Below, piece after piece: positions 44,088 to 55,062 of a DNA stretch of 64,000 bases. Position 1 is the first letter of the stretch; every line of letters begins with the position of its first letter. The notes beneath the pieces are model-generated. The model saw only the letters and a list, made by a program, of their open reading frames with translations, made no database searches and was not told the DNA's origin. The DNA comes from Neurospora tetraspora (lineage: Eukaryota > Ascomycota > Sordariomycetes > Sordariales > Sordariaceae), in assembly GCF_033439725.1 (NCBI RefSeq), contig NW_026944387.1, positions 434,001-498,000 on the forward strand. The letters are read 5' to 3'. Both the position numbers and the translations under genes were made by a program.

Positions 44088-44843
44088 TCATGCAACCTTG
44101 ACGAACCTCCACACTGTTCCCTCCTGCCCATCCATCCAAGTCATCGATATTTCGGATCCCTCTTTCCAGCTCGGCTCCATCCATGCCTTGACAAGTCGCT
44201 GTGAGGTTTGGAAGTGCATCACGTGCCCACGCTGCTGCGGCGCCTCAGGTCCTTGCTCACAACCTCCTCCCGCCCTAACGCATAACAGCCGCTGTAAACG
44301 GTCATGGGCATCGTTGGCAACATCAAAACTGTCACGAGAACCCGAAGGGGCGCCGAGAAACCGTCCGCTCGCGGCATTGCGAAACCCGAGCCAGCCGTCC
44401 GTTTCGACGCATTGCCAGTACCAGTTACATTTGCCTTCGAGGGGGCGGCCTTTTTCGAACATGGCCGGGACTTTGTGAAGGGTCAGCTTGCCGCCGACCA
44501 AGGTCAGGGCTAGGTTGGTGGGCTGGTGGAGGATGAGATATGTCAAATTGGCCGTGGGATTATCGTCACGGTCCGGGTAGAAGTCACCAACTGATCCAGA
44601 TACGGACGATTCTAATAAGCGTTCCATCTTTGGACGAGGCCTCGAAGCGGCGAAAGTAGGAAGAGCGGATGGTGCTGTTGGTTCCGAGTCGGACGTGGGA
44701 GTTTGGATGGTATTGCTTGAGGAAGTTGAGGATGCACGGGAGGCAGAAGAATGAGATGTTGTGTGCGTATTTCTTGTTGGCCGTGTGTACGTCTTTTCCT
44801 TCTTCCGGACGCGACTTAACCGGCCATCGAATGGGACGTTCAT
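44088..44843 (-). CDS. Hypothetical protein with fascin/ricin-like beta-trefoil pattern
   Basis: A single exon of 251 residues. The first 70 residues are basic and Ser/Thr-rich. The rest shows the repeated hydrophobic pattern of a trefoil (YLILHQPTNLALTLVGGKL, WYWQCVETDGWLGFRNAASG, RFLGAPSGSRDSFDV) and ends WMDGQEGTVWRFVKV. The sequence LGFRN-x-SGRFLG is typical of fascin-like or lectin-like trefoils in fungi. I infer a carbohydrate- or protein-binding role only from this pattern. The LINE lies just downstream. Confidence 0.65.
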   Translation of the reverse strand: MNVPFDGRLSRVRKKEKTYTRPTRNTHTTSHSSASRASSTSSSNTIQTPTSDSEPTAPSALPTFAASRPRPKMERLLESSVSGSVGDFYPDRDDNPTANLTYLILHQPTNLALTLVGGKLTLHKVPAMFEKGRPLEGKCNWYWQCVETDGWLGFRNAASGRFLGAPSGSRDSFDVANDAHDRLQRLLCVRAGGGCEQGPEAPQQRGHVMHFQTSQRLVKAWMEPSWKEGSEISMTWMDGQEGTVWRFVKVA

Positions 44844-45349
44844 CTTGGTTATGGGGGAAAAGGTATTTATAATCCGAACTGATCACCAGGACGGAGGAAG
44901 AAGGATGAAGAAAGCAGGAGACTGCTAGTGTTTCTTACTCTGATGGCAACCAATGCTCAACGGGAACGCTTCAAACGGCTCTCCATTTCCCCATGCATGC
45001 CTACCTGACAGGAAAAGGATGGATGCATGCTTCTCTAAGCCGTTTGATCCAACAAATGTCCGCCACGCCGATACCTGCAAACGAAGTTAACAGCGTGCAC
45101 GGCCGAGGACAAGTCGGTGTCTTTTGGGCGGCTGAGTGGAAGCAACAACTGGATTGACGTTGATTACTGAGGAGAAACCAAGATTCATTCTAACGCTAGG
45201 TGGCGCATGGTGAGGGCGCAAAAGCCGTTGGATGCTTAAGGTGGATAACCGACGGGAGGCCATGCCAAACGCCGGTGGGTGTTGTGAATGTGAATATTTC
45301 AGTGGAGGGTCGTGCATGTATCGTGTCCATGCTTCCATAGACAACAACA
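44844..45349. other. Intergenic, no supported gene
   Basis: Promoter side of the minus-strand gene, running up to the LTR. Nothing else is visible. Confidence 0.45.
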
Positions 45350-45566
45350 TGTGAGGAGATTCTGGGCGTTTGCTGCACAGACCGCTAGTCGTTTGCCCTG
45401 CAGGCACCCTCTTTGACAGCGGTTCTGGCACTTCCCAGAATCCCCTCCTTTGCAGACCTTCCTCCTCTTTGTATCGCCAGCTCTATATAGCTGGCGATCC
45501 CTTCCAGCCTCAGGTAGCTGGATCCCTCAATCTACATCATTCCCATCATTCGTGATCCATCGCATA
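45350..45566 (-). mobile_element. Solo LTR family 2, copy 2, 217 bp, TSD CAACA
   Basis: Reverse-oriented copy of 32121-32337 with identical length and few differences, flanked by CAACA (45345-45349 and 45567-45571). It ends 17 bp before the ATG of the BTB gene, so it forms part of that gene's 5' leader or promoter. Confidence 0.87.
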
Positions 45567-45583
45567 CAACATCAGGTTCTGGA

Positions 45584-46429
45584 ATGGCGTTTCCACCCTT
45601 TCGACGCAGGCCAGCTGGCTCCGTGACTCAGCCAGCTCACGGTACGGCCGGAGATGATCCCTCTAAAGACCTAATAAGTTCTCTAAAAGGGTATGATCAT
45701 TTGGCTCTCGTCATTCCTCCGTCTTCGGAACTTGCAGGTGTTGACAATGGCCTCCGAATAGGCTCCACTCCAGCGGGGAGTACTCAGACCTCGTGATATC
45801 CTGCGGAGGAAGGGAATACCATGTGCATAGGGTCATCGTATGCACGCAGTCCGAGTTCTTCTCTGCAGCTTGCCGCGGAAGTTTCAAGGCTAGTGACAGT
45901 CCATACACTAGCAACGACACTAAACTAACGTTATATTTAGGAGGCACAAGAAGGAAAGATTGACCTCCCAGATGATGACCCTCGGCTTGTCCATATAATG
46001 GTACATTATCTATACCACTTCGACTATGACGTACAGCTACAACACGAGCGTAGTGGTTTTGATGGGTTAGAAATGGACGGATACGAAACCAACGTCAATG
46101 AACCGGCAGCGGACGCCCTTCTGACTCATGCAAAAATTTACGCCTTAGCAGAGAAGTACTTGATCCGTGGATTGAAGGCTCTCGCGCTTCGGCAATTCAA
46201 GGCGGCGGCTACTGTCTCCTTGGACATCGATGATTTCCTTGGGGCAGCGCTAGTGGTTTACGAATCCACTATTGAAGACGACAGAGGCTTAAGAGATGTC
46301 GTCGTGGAAACCCTTTGTAAGCATTCTGAATGGCTAGACGAGGAAAAGGTGCGAGATGTGGTTAAGGAGTTGGGAGCTTTAACGTATGATATGGTTATAC
46401 ATATGCGCCAAAACCTTATTTTCTACTAA
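45584..46429 (+). CDS. BTB/POZ domain protein
   Basis: Three exons: 45584-45690, 45762-45888 and 45941-46429, giving 240 residues. Intron 1 is GTATGA..ATAG; intron 2 starts with GC (GCTAGT) and ends TTTAG with a CTAAC branch, a GC-AG intron. The splices yield the fungal BTB pattern: GEYSDLVISCGGREYHVHRV, IVCTQSEFFSAAC, then IDLPDDDPRLVHIMVHYLY and a helical back half (HAKIYALAEKYLIRGLKALA). BTB domains dimerise and often bind cullin-3; this fungal subfamily is large and mostly uncharacterised. The start is the first ATG after the LTR. An upstream start lost to the LTR cannot be excluded. Confidence 0.85.
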
Positions 46430-47086
46430 ACTAGGTCTTACGTCAGTTAACACGTTAACGAGATGGTCCCCGATGATGTCTGAGAGATAATGCCGCCCAA
46501 TCCGGAGATTGAGGCGCTGGAGGCCATTGCGAGTTGCTCGGATTCGGCAGTTACTGTCCGGTTGTGCTCCCACCGCTCCGTCATTCTCGGGGCCCACTCC
46601 GCCGCCACGGCCCCGCCCGGTCCGTAATACCGCCCCACTGATCTCTCTCAGCCAATCGACTCGTCTATAAAGGTGTTGGCGGCTGCGCCAACAGTGTGTT
46701 GCAAGCCAACCACCATGATTATAATATGCCAGGATGGAAGGGAAGAGGTAGGCTGATGCAGGCAGATGAAGGAGGTAGGTCTAAGGAAAACAAGTGAAAA
46801 GTCGGGCACGTGCATACTCTAAGTCGAGTTGCAGGCTGCCGGCTTCGGCTCTCCGTGGAACCACTCAGAATGGGACAAACCTTGCCGCCTCATGCCGCTT
46901 CCAGTCAATCTTCATTGGCTTCCCAAAGCCCTGTTGGCTGCCACCCAGGATTATTGAAAACCCCTTCATTCCCCAACATGCGGCTCAACTCCCGAGTTCT
47001 CGCACACCCGATGACCAACACTGCATCACCCACGCTCCCATTTCCTCAGTTTGGTGTCGTTTGTTTCTACCCCAGACTTCACCGAA
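46430..47086. other. Intergenic, promoter of the SesA gene
   Basis: It includes a frame continuous with the SesA gene from 46794, but its composition fits a 5' leader, and family alignment supports the ATG at 47087. Confidence 0.5.
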
Positions 47087-47900
47087 CATGTCAGGCCTGG
47101 AAGTCCTCAGCGTCGCTTCCAGCATTATCTCAATCGTCGACGCAGTCTCAAAAGTCATCAGTGCGTACCGAAACATCAACGGCCTCCCCGACGCCGTTAG
47201 GGACGCCTACACTCGCTTACCATTGGTGGCAGACACGCTCAGACTGGCCATAGAGTGTATGAACCAAAGCCAACACGGCAATGATCTGGATGACACGGCA
47301 AAGAAGTCCTGCAGTGCGATGGTGCAAGTTCTTAAAGCATGTCAAGAAAAAGCCGCGCTGCTGGGAACTCTCTTCGAGGCGATCTTGCCCCCAGGGACGA
47401 CGCGCCCTTCGGCGCGCAAGCGCTTCACCACCGCCGTCATCATGACGCTACATGTCGGCAAGAGCAGGAAGGTCGAATCGCTGATGAAGGGTATCCTACA
47501 AGACATCCAGCTTCTGGCGAACAATCGTGCACTGGATGAGGCCACTAGAGGCAAGATGAAGGCCAGAATCGAGATGAATATATCAGCTCAGAATGATGTC
47601 GTCCCGTCGTCGGGAACTTGTCCATCGCCCCCGGCTACACGTGCGAGTCCAATTGCTTGTGTTGAGGATCATAAACCTTCTGTGCCGTCAGTGCCGTCAG
47701 AGCAGTCGTCTGTACCTTTGTCACAAGAACCAAGGCCACCCATGTCGTATCACCAACCGTCCGTCTTCCGTAACTACGGTACTGGAACACAAAATGTCCA
47801 CTCTGGCCGCGGCAACCAGAACATTAACAGTGGACAGGGTTACTTCTTCAGCGGAACAGTCACCGGTCCTATCCACTTTTCGACTGCTGCCAGCTGTTAA
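47087..47900 (+). CDS. SesA-domain protein with C-terminal sigma-type amyloid motif
   Basis: 271 residues in one exon. The start MSGLEVLSVASSIISIVDAV is the characteristic opening of SesA (the N-terminal domain of fungal STAND proteins), followed by GLPDAVRDAYTRLPLVADTL, CQEKAALLGTLFEAI and ESLMKGILQDIQLLA, covering residues 1-165. A Ser/Pro linker (170-225) leads to a 40-residue end with G/N/Q repeats: NYGTGTQN, GRGNQNINSGQGYFFSG, TVTGPIHFS. This is the layout of the sigma motif that seeds amyloid signalling between NACHT receptors and death effectors in fungi. No receptor with the same motif lies in the window. Expected role: a membrane-damaging or signalling effector in programmed cell death, by analogy with HET-S. 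The motif assignment is by eye. Confidence 0.82.
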
Positions 47901-49032
47901 AAAGACGCCACTTTATCCAGGGCCCAGGCGGACATCCTATTCCACACAGAAATCGTGGAGATATGTCACATTCTTTAGATCCGTTATCACTTGTCTTCGA
48001 TCGCGCGGGTATACGGGCATGAACCTATTATGATACGGGAGCTAATAGGAACGACTCTGAGGACTGGACATTCGAGGGTTAAGGCGAGGACCCAACGCCA
48101 ATGTGACGGACATATGGGGGAAGCCGACCTGGATTATCTGGATGTCTTCTAATAGTGACGAATGGAGGTGGGGCCTGAAGACAATGTGTTGGGACATCTT
48201 AGGACATGTTAGGACTGGACTCTCTTTGGTACTTTTGTTGATGCTCTTTTACTTACGTTGGTTTTGCCTTCCAGCTTCCTTTCATTTTAAAATACCCTAC
48301 TCAATCAAGAACCCCATCTGGGTTTAGCAAGGGCGGTAAAAAAAATCTTCCGCATGCTGGAGTGATCATTGGTGCTGCGTTCGCACTGAGTTACTAGCCG
48401 CTTGGTTCAAGTGTCCCGAGGGAACGGAACGCTAATTTAGTTTGGTGCACCCCAGAGAAAGTGGGTCTGTTGTAGAATAATTGGATAGTATACGGTTGAA
48501 AAGAAACGTAACATATCAAGTGATAGCCCAGTTATACTGTATATCTCACGGTTTCATATGTATTGGATATCACCAACAGTTGAAAATTTTCTTGAATCTA
48601 GAACGGATGCCTTGGATATTTAGAGTCTATGACGCAATAGTGTATATCACTTCCAGTTCTAGTTCTTTTGAGAAGGGCGAAGGTAGCGAGCTACAGGAAG
48701 ATTCTTCAACGTGAACATCGCACTGTCGCGAATCCCCGAGTCAACCTATTTGTGGCGTGAGGCCGCCCCAACAAAGCGGGATTGCCGTTTGGTGGTGCCA
48801 TTGTAGTTCCGAAGTGAAGCAGGTTTGATCGGATGCGGGGATCGCGCGGGCAGTACAGCCGACTATTTCTACTGAGTCGTCATCTTTTAGATGCTTGTCA
48901 CCTTTAGTTTATAGTCGATTATGCTTTGGATCAGAGCACGCTTGTGGAGAGCGAGATCTGGCATCGTGGTTCCAGGAGGAGATATCTCGGTGGGAGAGAC
49001 GGAGATAGCATTCTAGTTTGTATTCTATATAC
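47901..49032. other. No supported gene
   Basis: 1.1 kb with frames under 80 codons and no recognisable RNA gene. It lies downstream of both flanking genes (convergent). Confidence 0.45.
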
Positions 49033-51767
49033 TTAGGATTCTAATTTACTACGTTTTATTGCTTCCTCCACTATGTTTTCTCTTTTCCTCTTCTTCTGTC
49101 CCTGTTTTGGTAGGCATTCCTTATCAATAACCACTCCTGTTTGCCCATTACAACCGTGAACATCCGACGTATGTGTAAGCCACGAAGCGAGGTCATTAAT
49201 CTGGATATTCTCCCCTTCTCCCTTACATTTTGGACAATCGAATGGCTCTACGATTCTGTGATACTTATTCATATGCCTTGACAAACTGTTTCCGGCATAG
49301 AACAATTGGCCGCATCTTAAACAAGGAGCGGATTTCGACTTGGTAGTTGTAGCCATTGGTTTGGGTTTGACGATTGGCTTAGTGAAGAGAACCGGAGTAT
49401 TGATGAAACCATGTACTCTTTCGACATGGTTACTCCACTCCGATGCCCTCTCGATTCTATACTCCTCCTTTCCTTGCCGCTGACATTCGGGGCATGAGAA
49501 AGGTTCAAAGGTCGTTGCTGTGAAATGGACGCTCCGATGGTGTCTACTGAGGTTACGTCGACGAGTGAAGCTTTGTAGGCAGAGAAGACATGTAGAGAGC
49601 GTGGAAGCTGCTTTCTTATGTTCGGAGGCTGGTTGCTCCATTTCCTGAGCAATCCCTTCTACTTCTCCGTACCTATCATTCAGATACGCAAAAAGCATTT
49701 CCGATACTGCAAGCCGCTTTTGGGTAGTTTGGTCAGAACCACTGTCGGTCGAATTTGGAAAAACCATTTTCGTAGCGGTGTCGGAAGCCGGATCTTTGGG
49801 GTTCAAGTATCGACCAATGATTGTTGCTGCAGGTAAACTGGGACCGAAGGAGCATCTGAAAGGATTTGGAGGGGGGGCTGGCATATCTTCGGTTGACAGG
49901 CCACGAGCCCTAAGGGAATCAACTTCAGCGAAGTAGTTTTCTCGAGCCTGCTTGACAGCCAAGTTTGACAATACCGTCCGTAGATCTCCAATTTTTGCGG
50001 TAAGTTGCTTTACCTCTCTATTGTCTGCAGAGAGTTTGAGCTCTTCCCGGAAGTGACGACGCTGTGCGCGAAGTGCTTTCATATCCTCGCGATTTTCAAA
50101 CGTTTCTAGCGTAGCCGCTGTCGGGTAAAGCGGTGCTTTGTCATCCCTGCGCAAGGATGCGGAGGCTAATAGCTTGAATAGCTTGGAATCGTCTTCAGAT
50201 GTACTATCGAAAACGAATGACATCAAATTGTGTGGAATATGCCTCGCTTGATAAGAGGTTTCGAATGTTTTTGTGTTATGGCTCAGGATGTGGTTTCAAA
50301 TAGCGGATGTAAGGGAACCTTGTGTAAAAATTGTAAGCAAAATAGTGAGGGAAACGGGTAAAGGGTTCTTACCATCAATTTTATTTCCACCGCCGATTCG
50401 CAGCGCATAGGGCCGGAGAGTGTTTCTGTTGCCCGCTACCAACCATCTCCGGTTCCAAAGTTCCAGAAATTTGTGGTACTTTAAGGGAAAGATAGGCTTT
50501 TCCTGCATCCCATCCTTCCACCTAAGTTCAATGCAATCAACATCTTCCAAGTTTGGACGCTGAAGTAATTCGTCGAAGGACGAAAACTCTGTTTCGAAGG
50601 CATCATCATGTAGAGCTTGAATAGCTACAAACGTAACTAAACAAACGATCTGGCATGGTACCATAGTAGCAGAAAAGGTCACCCTAGAAAAGTGTTAGTT
50701 TGGATCAACAGTTAAAGGCAAGAATACATACACATCTGCCCCCTTATCAATTTTGTTAGCCGATAGCTTGTTTTGATTGATCGTGATCTCAGCAACAAGC
50801 CTTGGCTGTTTTGTATCCGGATCGCGAACGACAAGTAGCTTGACTTGTTGATAAAGCATATTCTCATAAGTGCCGGGCCGAAAACCAATGCCTCCTATAA
50901 GCACCAATGTATGAAAGGCAAGCCGATGTCTAGGATCACAAGGTATATCGACTGCGCGTTCCCACAAAGTGCTAAGAATAAGCAGAACATCGTCTGTTGT
51001 GGCTTCAGTTTTCTCAAATGTTTGTTTGCATGTGAGGTTGAACTTTTGTGCAAGAGTTGATTGGATCCACTGTGAAAAGAAATGTCAGTACACAGTATCG
51101 GTATGGGTAAGGAGGGAATCTACCTGGATAACCTCTCCACGGGCCTTCCCACGGTTGCCAAGCAATGTCCATTGTTCGGAACCTTCGTCTGAATCTTCAT
51201 TTGAATCTTGATCCCTTCTCTTCGCGAGCACTACAGCATCAGCTTGAGCTACTATATGCTTCCATACAGCAATAATAGTCACTACTGATTGAACTGATGG
51301 TACCTGCTTCTGTTCCCCGGTCCCGTCTATACACAGACGCTTGCATCTTGCATAGCGTGTATAGTCGGCCAGAAAGCTCTTGCAGATAGCAATGGACTTT
51401 TTCTTGTTTCGGCACACACCAAACCAAACCTTATCAGCCTCTTTTGGTGTTAATTGTAACACATCTGTGACAAATCTAAAAAGCATTAGTACGCAATATC
51501 AAAGAAAACAGCAAAATGATAAGGTACATACCTATTCCATAGACACCACGCGCGTTCTCGCTGGGCTTTGGTCTTTTTACAAAGCGAACGCTCATGTATT
51601 GTTACCGTAAATTCGTCGACGTCGGCAAATGCTCTTCTTTTCCGTTCTTCGACGTCGCGTTCAGTCGGCGGTATCGGCGGTTTTTGTAGCTCCATCCCTT
51701 CCGTATTGCATATGGATGGAGTGTGATCGGCACCGTGAGACTCAAACAATACCCTCTCAAGCTGCAA
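49033..51767 (-). pseudogene. DUF3435 (Starship-captain family) tyrosine-recombinase-like gene, one nonsense codon
   Basis: Five exons on the minus strand: 51532-51767, 51124-51475, 50732-51069, 50373-50683 and 49033-50318. Every intron has a good donor (GTATGT, GTAGAT, GTATGT, GTAAGA) and the frame sums to 841 codons. The only break is TGA at 50296-50298, codon 420. DUF3435-type segments are IGFRPGTYENMLY, CIELRWKDGMQEKPIF and LRPYALRIGGGNKIDG; after the TGA follow NHILSHNTKTFETSYQARH and the long family tail with helical FENREDMKALRAQRRHF. Two C2H2 fingers (CLLCLQSFTRRRNLSRHHRS, CLRCGQLFYAGNSLSRHMNK) are in the last exon. The TGA sits where the family usually has Arg (CGA), before the presumed active Tyr, so the product should be inactive. 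Many DUF3435 genes are not in Starships. Confidence 0.8.
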
Positions 51768-52048
51768 TAGCTAACGAGCTCAGTATGTTTAGGAGGAGAA
51801 ATTCATTAGAAAACTCGGAAGGAGGGTTTCATATGAAAAACCAACGCAACCCTCGCAACGTAGGGGCCGTAATTCATGCGGTAGAATCAACTGGGAAGAA
51901 TGGATATACAGTGAATGCAATGAGAATGGGACAAAAGTGTGCTTGTTTGGTTCGGTCGGGAATCTGAGGGTAGAGACGCAATATATATCTTGAGGCCCTT
52001 CTAACTCGCCTGAAGTGATATACGTACGGAGAAGAGTGTTTACCAAAG

Positions 52049-52164
52049 CCAACCACACCTCCCAAAAGCCAACCACACTTCCCAAAAGCTAACCACACCT
52101 TCCAAAAGCCAACCACACTTCCCAAAAGCTAACCACACCTCCCAAAAGCCAACCACACCTCCCA
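52049..52164 (+). repeat. Six tandem copies of a 20-bp unit
   Basis: The unit CCAACCACACCTCCCAAAAG starts at 52049, 52069, 52089, 52109, 52129 and 52149 with C/T changes. The last copy breaks off after 16 bp. The array lies about 280 bp upstream of the captain-like gene's ATG. Confidence 0.9.
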
Positions 52165-52722
52165 GTTAGAAGTACTAAATATATGGAGTAGGAGTCAGGG
52201 GTAAATGGCAGGGGTAAGTACCTTGTGTAGTGTATGCCTAGCCTACTCAGCTGGGCTTGGCGTAAGTGGAACGGTGCACTCGACGGCGAAGGCAATGGGA
52301 AAACGGTTCTAGAAACGGGGGCGGCGTTTTCAGCTGAGTCATCCAAACCCCTGTCGAAAACGGCTCCCATAGATAGTCCTCCGATTAGTGGCTTATCTAT
52401 GGGAGAGCGGACGGGATCCCGAGTTTTCCACTATCTATGGCCGTATGTACTTGTCTTTTCCAGGTAGGCTGCTTATGAGGGAACCTGGAAGTCACAAAAC
52501 CGCAACGACGGGGGAAAGTGATGGTGAACCACAGGGTTCGCACGATATCCAACAGTTGAAAGACAGAAAGGAAGGCAAATATCAACAGGAAAGCCCTCAA
52601 TTGCGCAATCACGACACGATTTCTACAAAAAATGACAAATCTACCAACACATTCCTTTTTCTCTGCCCTTTCACACTCATCCCAGATCCCTTCTTCCTCA
52701 CCCCTCACTCGAACAGAAACAT
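52165..52722. other. Intergenic, possible island edge
   Basis: Between the tandem array and the 3' end of the synthase-like gene. No gene is supported. Confidence 0.4.
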
Positions 52723-54671
52723 CTACCAATTAACCCACACAACCTCCGGCAGCACCCCCCTCATAATCTCCCAATGTCCCAACGCGCTTCCCTCCTGCCA
52801 CTTCTCCAGCGCACTCGTATCATTCCTCCTCAACACACCCAACTTCTCCGCCTCCTCCACACTCCCATTGACACCCCTCAGGAGATCCTCCTCCGTGACC
52901 TCCCACTTGGGCAGCAAGAACGCTTCGCGGCTGGGGCTGTTGAGCAAATCGCGAGAGGTAGGGTTGCGGAAGGTGATTTCTTGAGTAGAAGACTTGGTGC
53001 AGAAGATGACCATGTTCGTGAAATCACGGCCGTTGTGCGCGGCGGCTTGGGCTTCGTCGCGAGGATGCTCGCGGAAGATGCGACAGGAAGGGCCGAAGAC
53101 GGAGCGGATTGTGTTGGTTATGAGGAGGGGTGGGGGGAGGGAGAAGTCGCCGGCGTAGTTCTGCTGATCATTAGCACCTGCTTAGGCCACAAGGGGAGAG
53201 GAATGGTAACGTACAATGGCGACGACACCGTCCGGCTTGAGAAGTGAGTTCAAGTTCTGGAGGAACTCGTAGGTGAATAGGGCGACGGGCTCAGCACCGC
53301 CGGTGAAGACATCGTGGATGATGTAGTCGAATTGACCGACTCCCTGAGTCTCGTTGACGAGGCGATCGGTGTAGCTGACGGCGTCTTCGATCACAGCGGT
53401 GTGGTTGGACGGAAGCTGGAAGTACTTGGTGGCGAACTCGTGGACGACGGGATCGATTTCGACGACGGTGGTGTTGATGCCGTGGGCGACGAGGGCGGCG
53501 GGTGTGGTGCCGATGCCGAGGCCGCTGGAATATGTTAGTTGTCATCTTCGGATGCTGAGACCGGGAGAACTCACATAACGAGCGCCTTGGCTTCGTTGTC
53601 GGGAACCGGGTTAGGTACCTCGACCAACCTCACAGCTTCCAACATGGCAAATACGCCATAAATAGGCTCAGCGACCTGATTTCCCTTGAACCGTCCGGTA
53701 TCCTTGAACTTCACCCACTCGCCACCAAGCAGACTGTGATCGCATCTCAACACCCTGAACCCATCATTCAAACTGTCCACCACCGAGACATAACCCGTGA
53801 TAGAATCCCGGCGGTCCAGCACCAGCCATCCCTCCTTTTCCAACCCACTGTTCAACCGAGAAAGCGCCATAGGCGACGGCAGATGCGGGTTCAAAAGCGT
53901 AGTGTGCAACAACGCGGGCAACCCAAACAGCAAGAACTTGGACGGCGCAATGGTGGTGTACGAAGCAGCCAGCAAACCCTCCAGTCCAATCCTAGTCATG
54001 TAGAAATTCTTGCCGATATTCTGCGCAATGAAGTTACCGCTCATCTTTTCCGCGAACTTGAAAAAGCCGAAGGACCCAAGACCAGGCACAGCATCAGCAA
54101 TGAACTTGGGCACCGGTCCAAAGTCGGCATACTCCAAGTTCGTCGCAACACACGCCGAGGAGATGGTGATCAACGGGAACAGCGTCAACAACTCCGTGAC
54201 CAACGGCCCATAGTAAGCACCCAGATACCCGCTCGCCCGGAACAGCAAATACTGAACAGGCGGGATGTAAATAGCGATCAGAGGCAGCAGCTCAACAGGC
54301 TCAATGGGCAGAGCGCGATCCAAGAAGATGTTGGACGCCCAACCCGTGAAGCAGGCGGCCATGACCAGCTTGGAGTGCCATATCGACGCGGGGATGGAGC
54401 CGTAGACGGGCGAGAGCACGAGCTGCGAGACGTTGGAGGCGATGGCGATGAGGCCGAGCAGGATGATGGAGTGGATGTAGATGGCGAGTTGGCCGGCCCA
54501 GTAACCCTTTTGCGTGCGGGCCTTTTTGGCGAGGTCTTTGAGTTCTTGCTCGTAGGCTTCTTTGGATTTGGTGAGGAAGTCGGAGGCGGATGTTGCTGTT
54601 GTTGTTGCTGTTGTTTCTTTGGGGGTGGTGGCCTTGGAGGCTTTGCCCCTTTTTGTTGCTTTTGGGGGCAT
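52723..54671 (-). CDS. Membrane protein with spermidine-synthase-like domain
   Basis: Three exons: 53575-54671, 53215-53524 and 52723-53160 (introns GTGAGT..CCAG and GTACGT..GCAG), 614 residues. The N terminus is Lys/Thr/Ala-rich (KATKRGKASKATTPKETTAT), then several hydrophobic segments between about residues 60 and 190 (IYIHSIILLGLIAIAS, LLPLIAIYIPPVQYLLF, LLTLFPLITISSACVA). The C-terminal half is a Rossmann SAM-binding fold of the spermine/spermidine synthase type: ALVIGLGIGTTPAALVAHG (glycine loop), TTVVEIDPVVHEFATKYF (acidic residue after beta 2), FDYIIHDVFTGGAEP and LLKPDGVVAINY. Fungal proteins of this layout have unproven substrates. The DVFTGG motif differs from the D-x-SDP of true spermidine synthases, so an aminopropyl role is doubtful. 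Confidence 0.88.
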
Positions 54672-55062
54672 GATGTGAGTATGAGAGTGTCCGATATCAA
54701 TGTGTGGTCATGAATGAACGTCAAGGTGCAATCAATGAAGGAGTGATGATGTGATCATGATGCACTCATGATGAGGAATTCGTCAGCAGAAGATAAAGAC
54801 AAAACAATTGATGAAGCAGCCAGCTGCAATGTGGTCTCAATAATCCCGGTCTCGTCTTGGTGGTTGCATCGGTTTCATGAGAAACGGACGAAGGACGAAA
54901 AGGGAAAAGAGCTCTTCTCAATCGCGGAGGGGTAGCTTCTGAAGGAGTGGATCCTATTGGCCCTACGGCCGGGGTTTGGAGCGCTCTTACAGGCCGACGG
55001 ACGCTGTCAGCAAGCGACGGACCCACAATTGTGCGCTAAAACGGCCACTAAGGCGCGACACC
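54672..55062. other. Promoter region of the synthase-like gene
   Basis: 390 bp with an ATGATG-rich stretch next to the gene. No frame is supported. Confidence 0.45.

Noticed and set aside
51789-52370. Minus-strand frames across the 20-bp tandem array
   Set aside because: The GFWEVWLA-type repeats are translations of the tandem DNA repeat, not a protein family.
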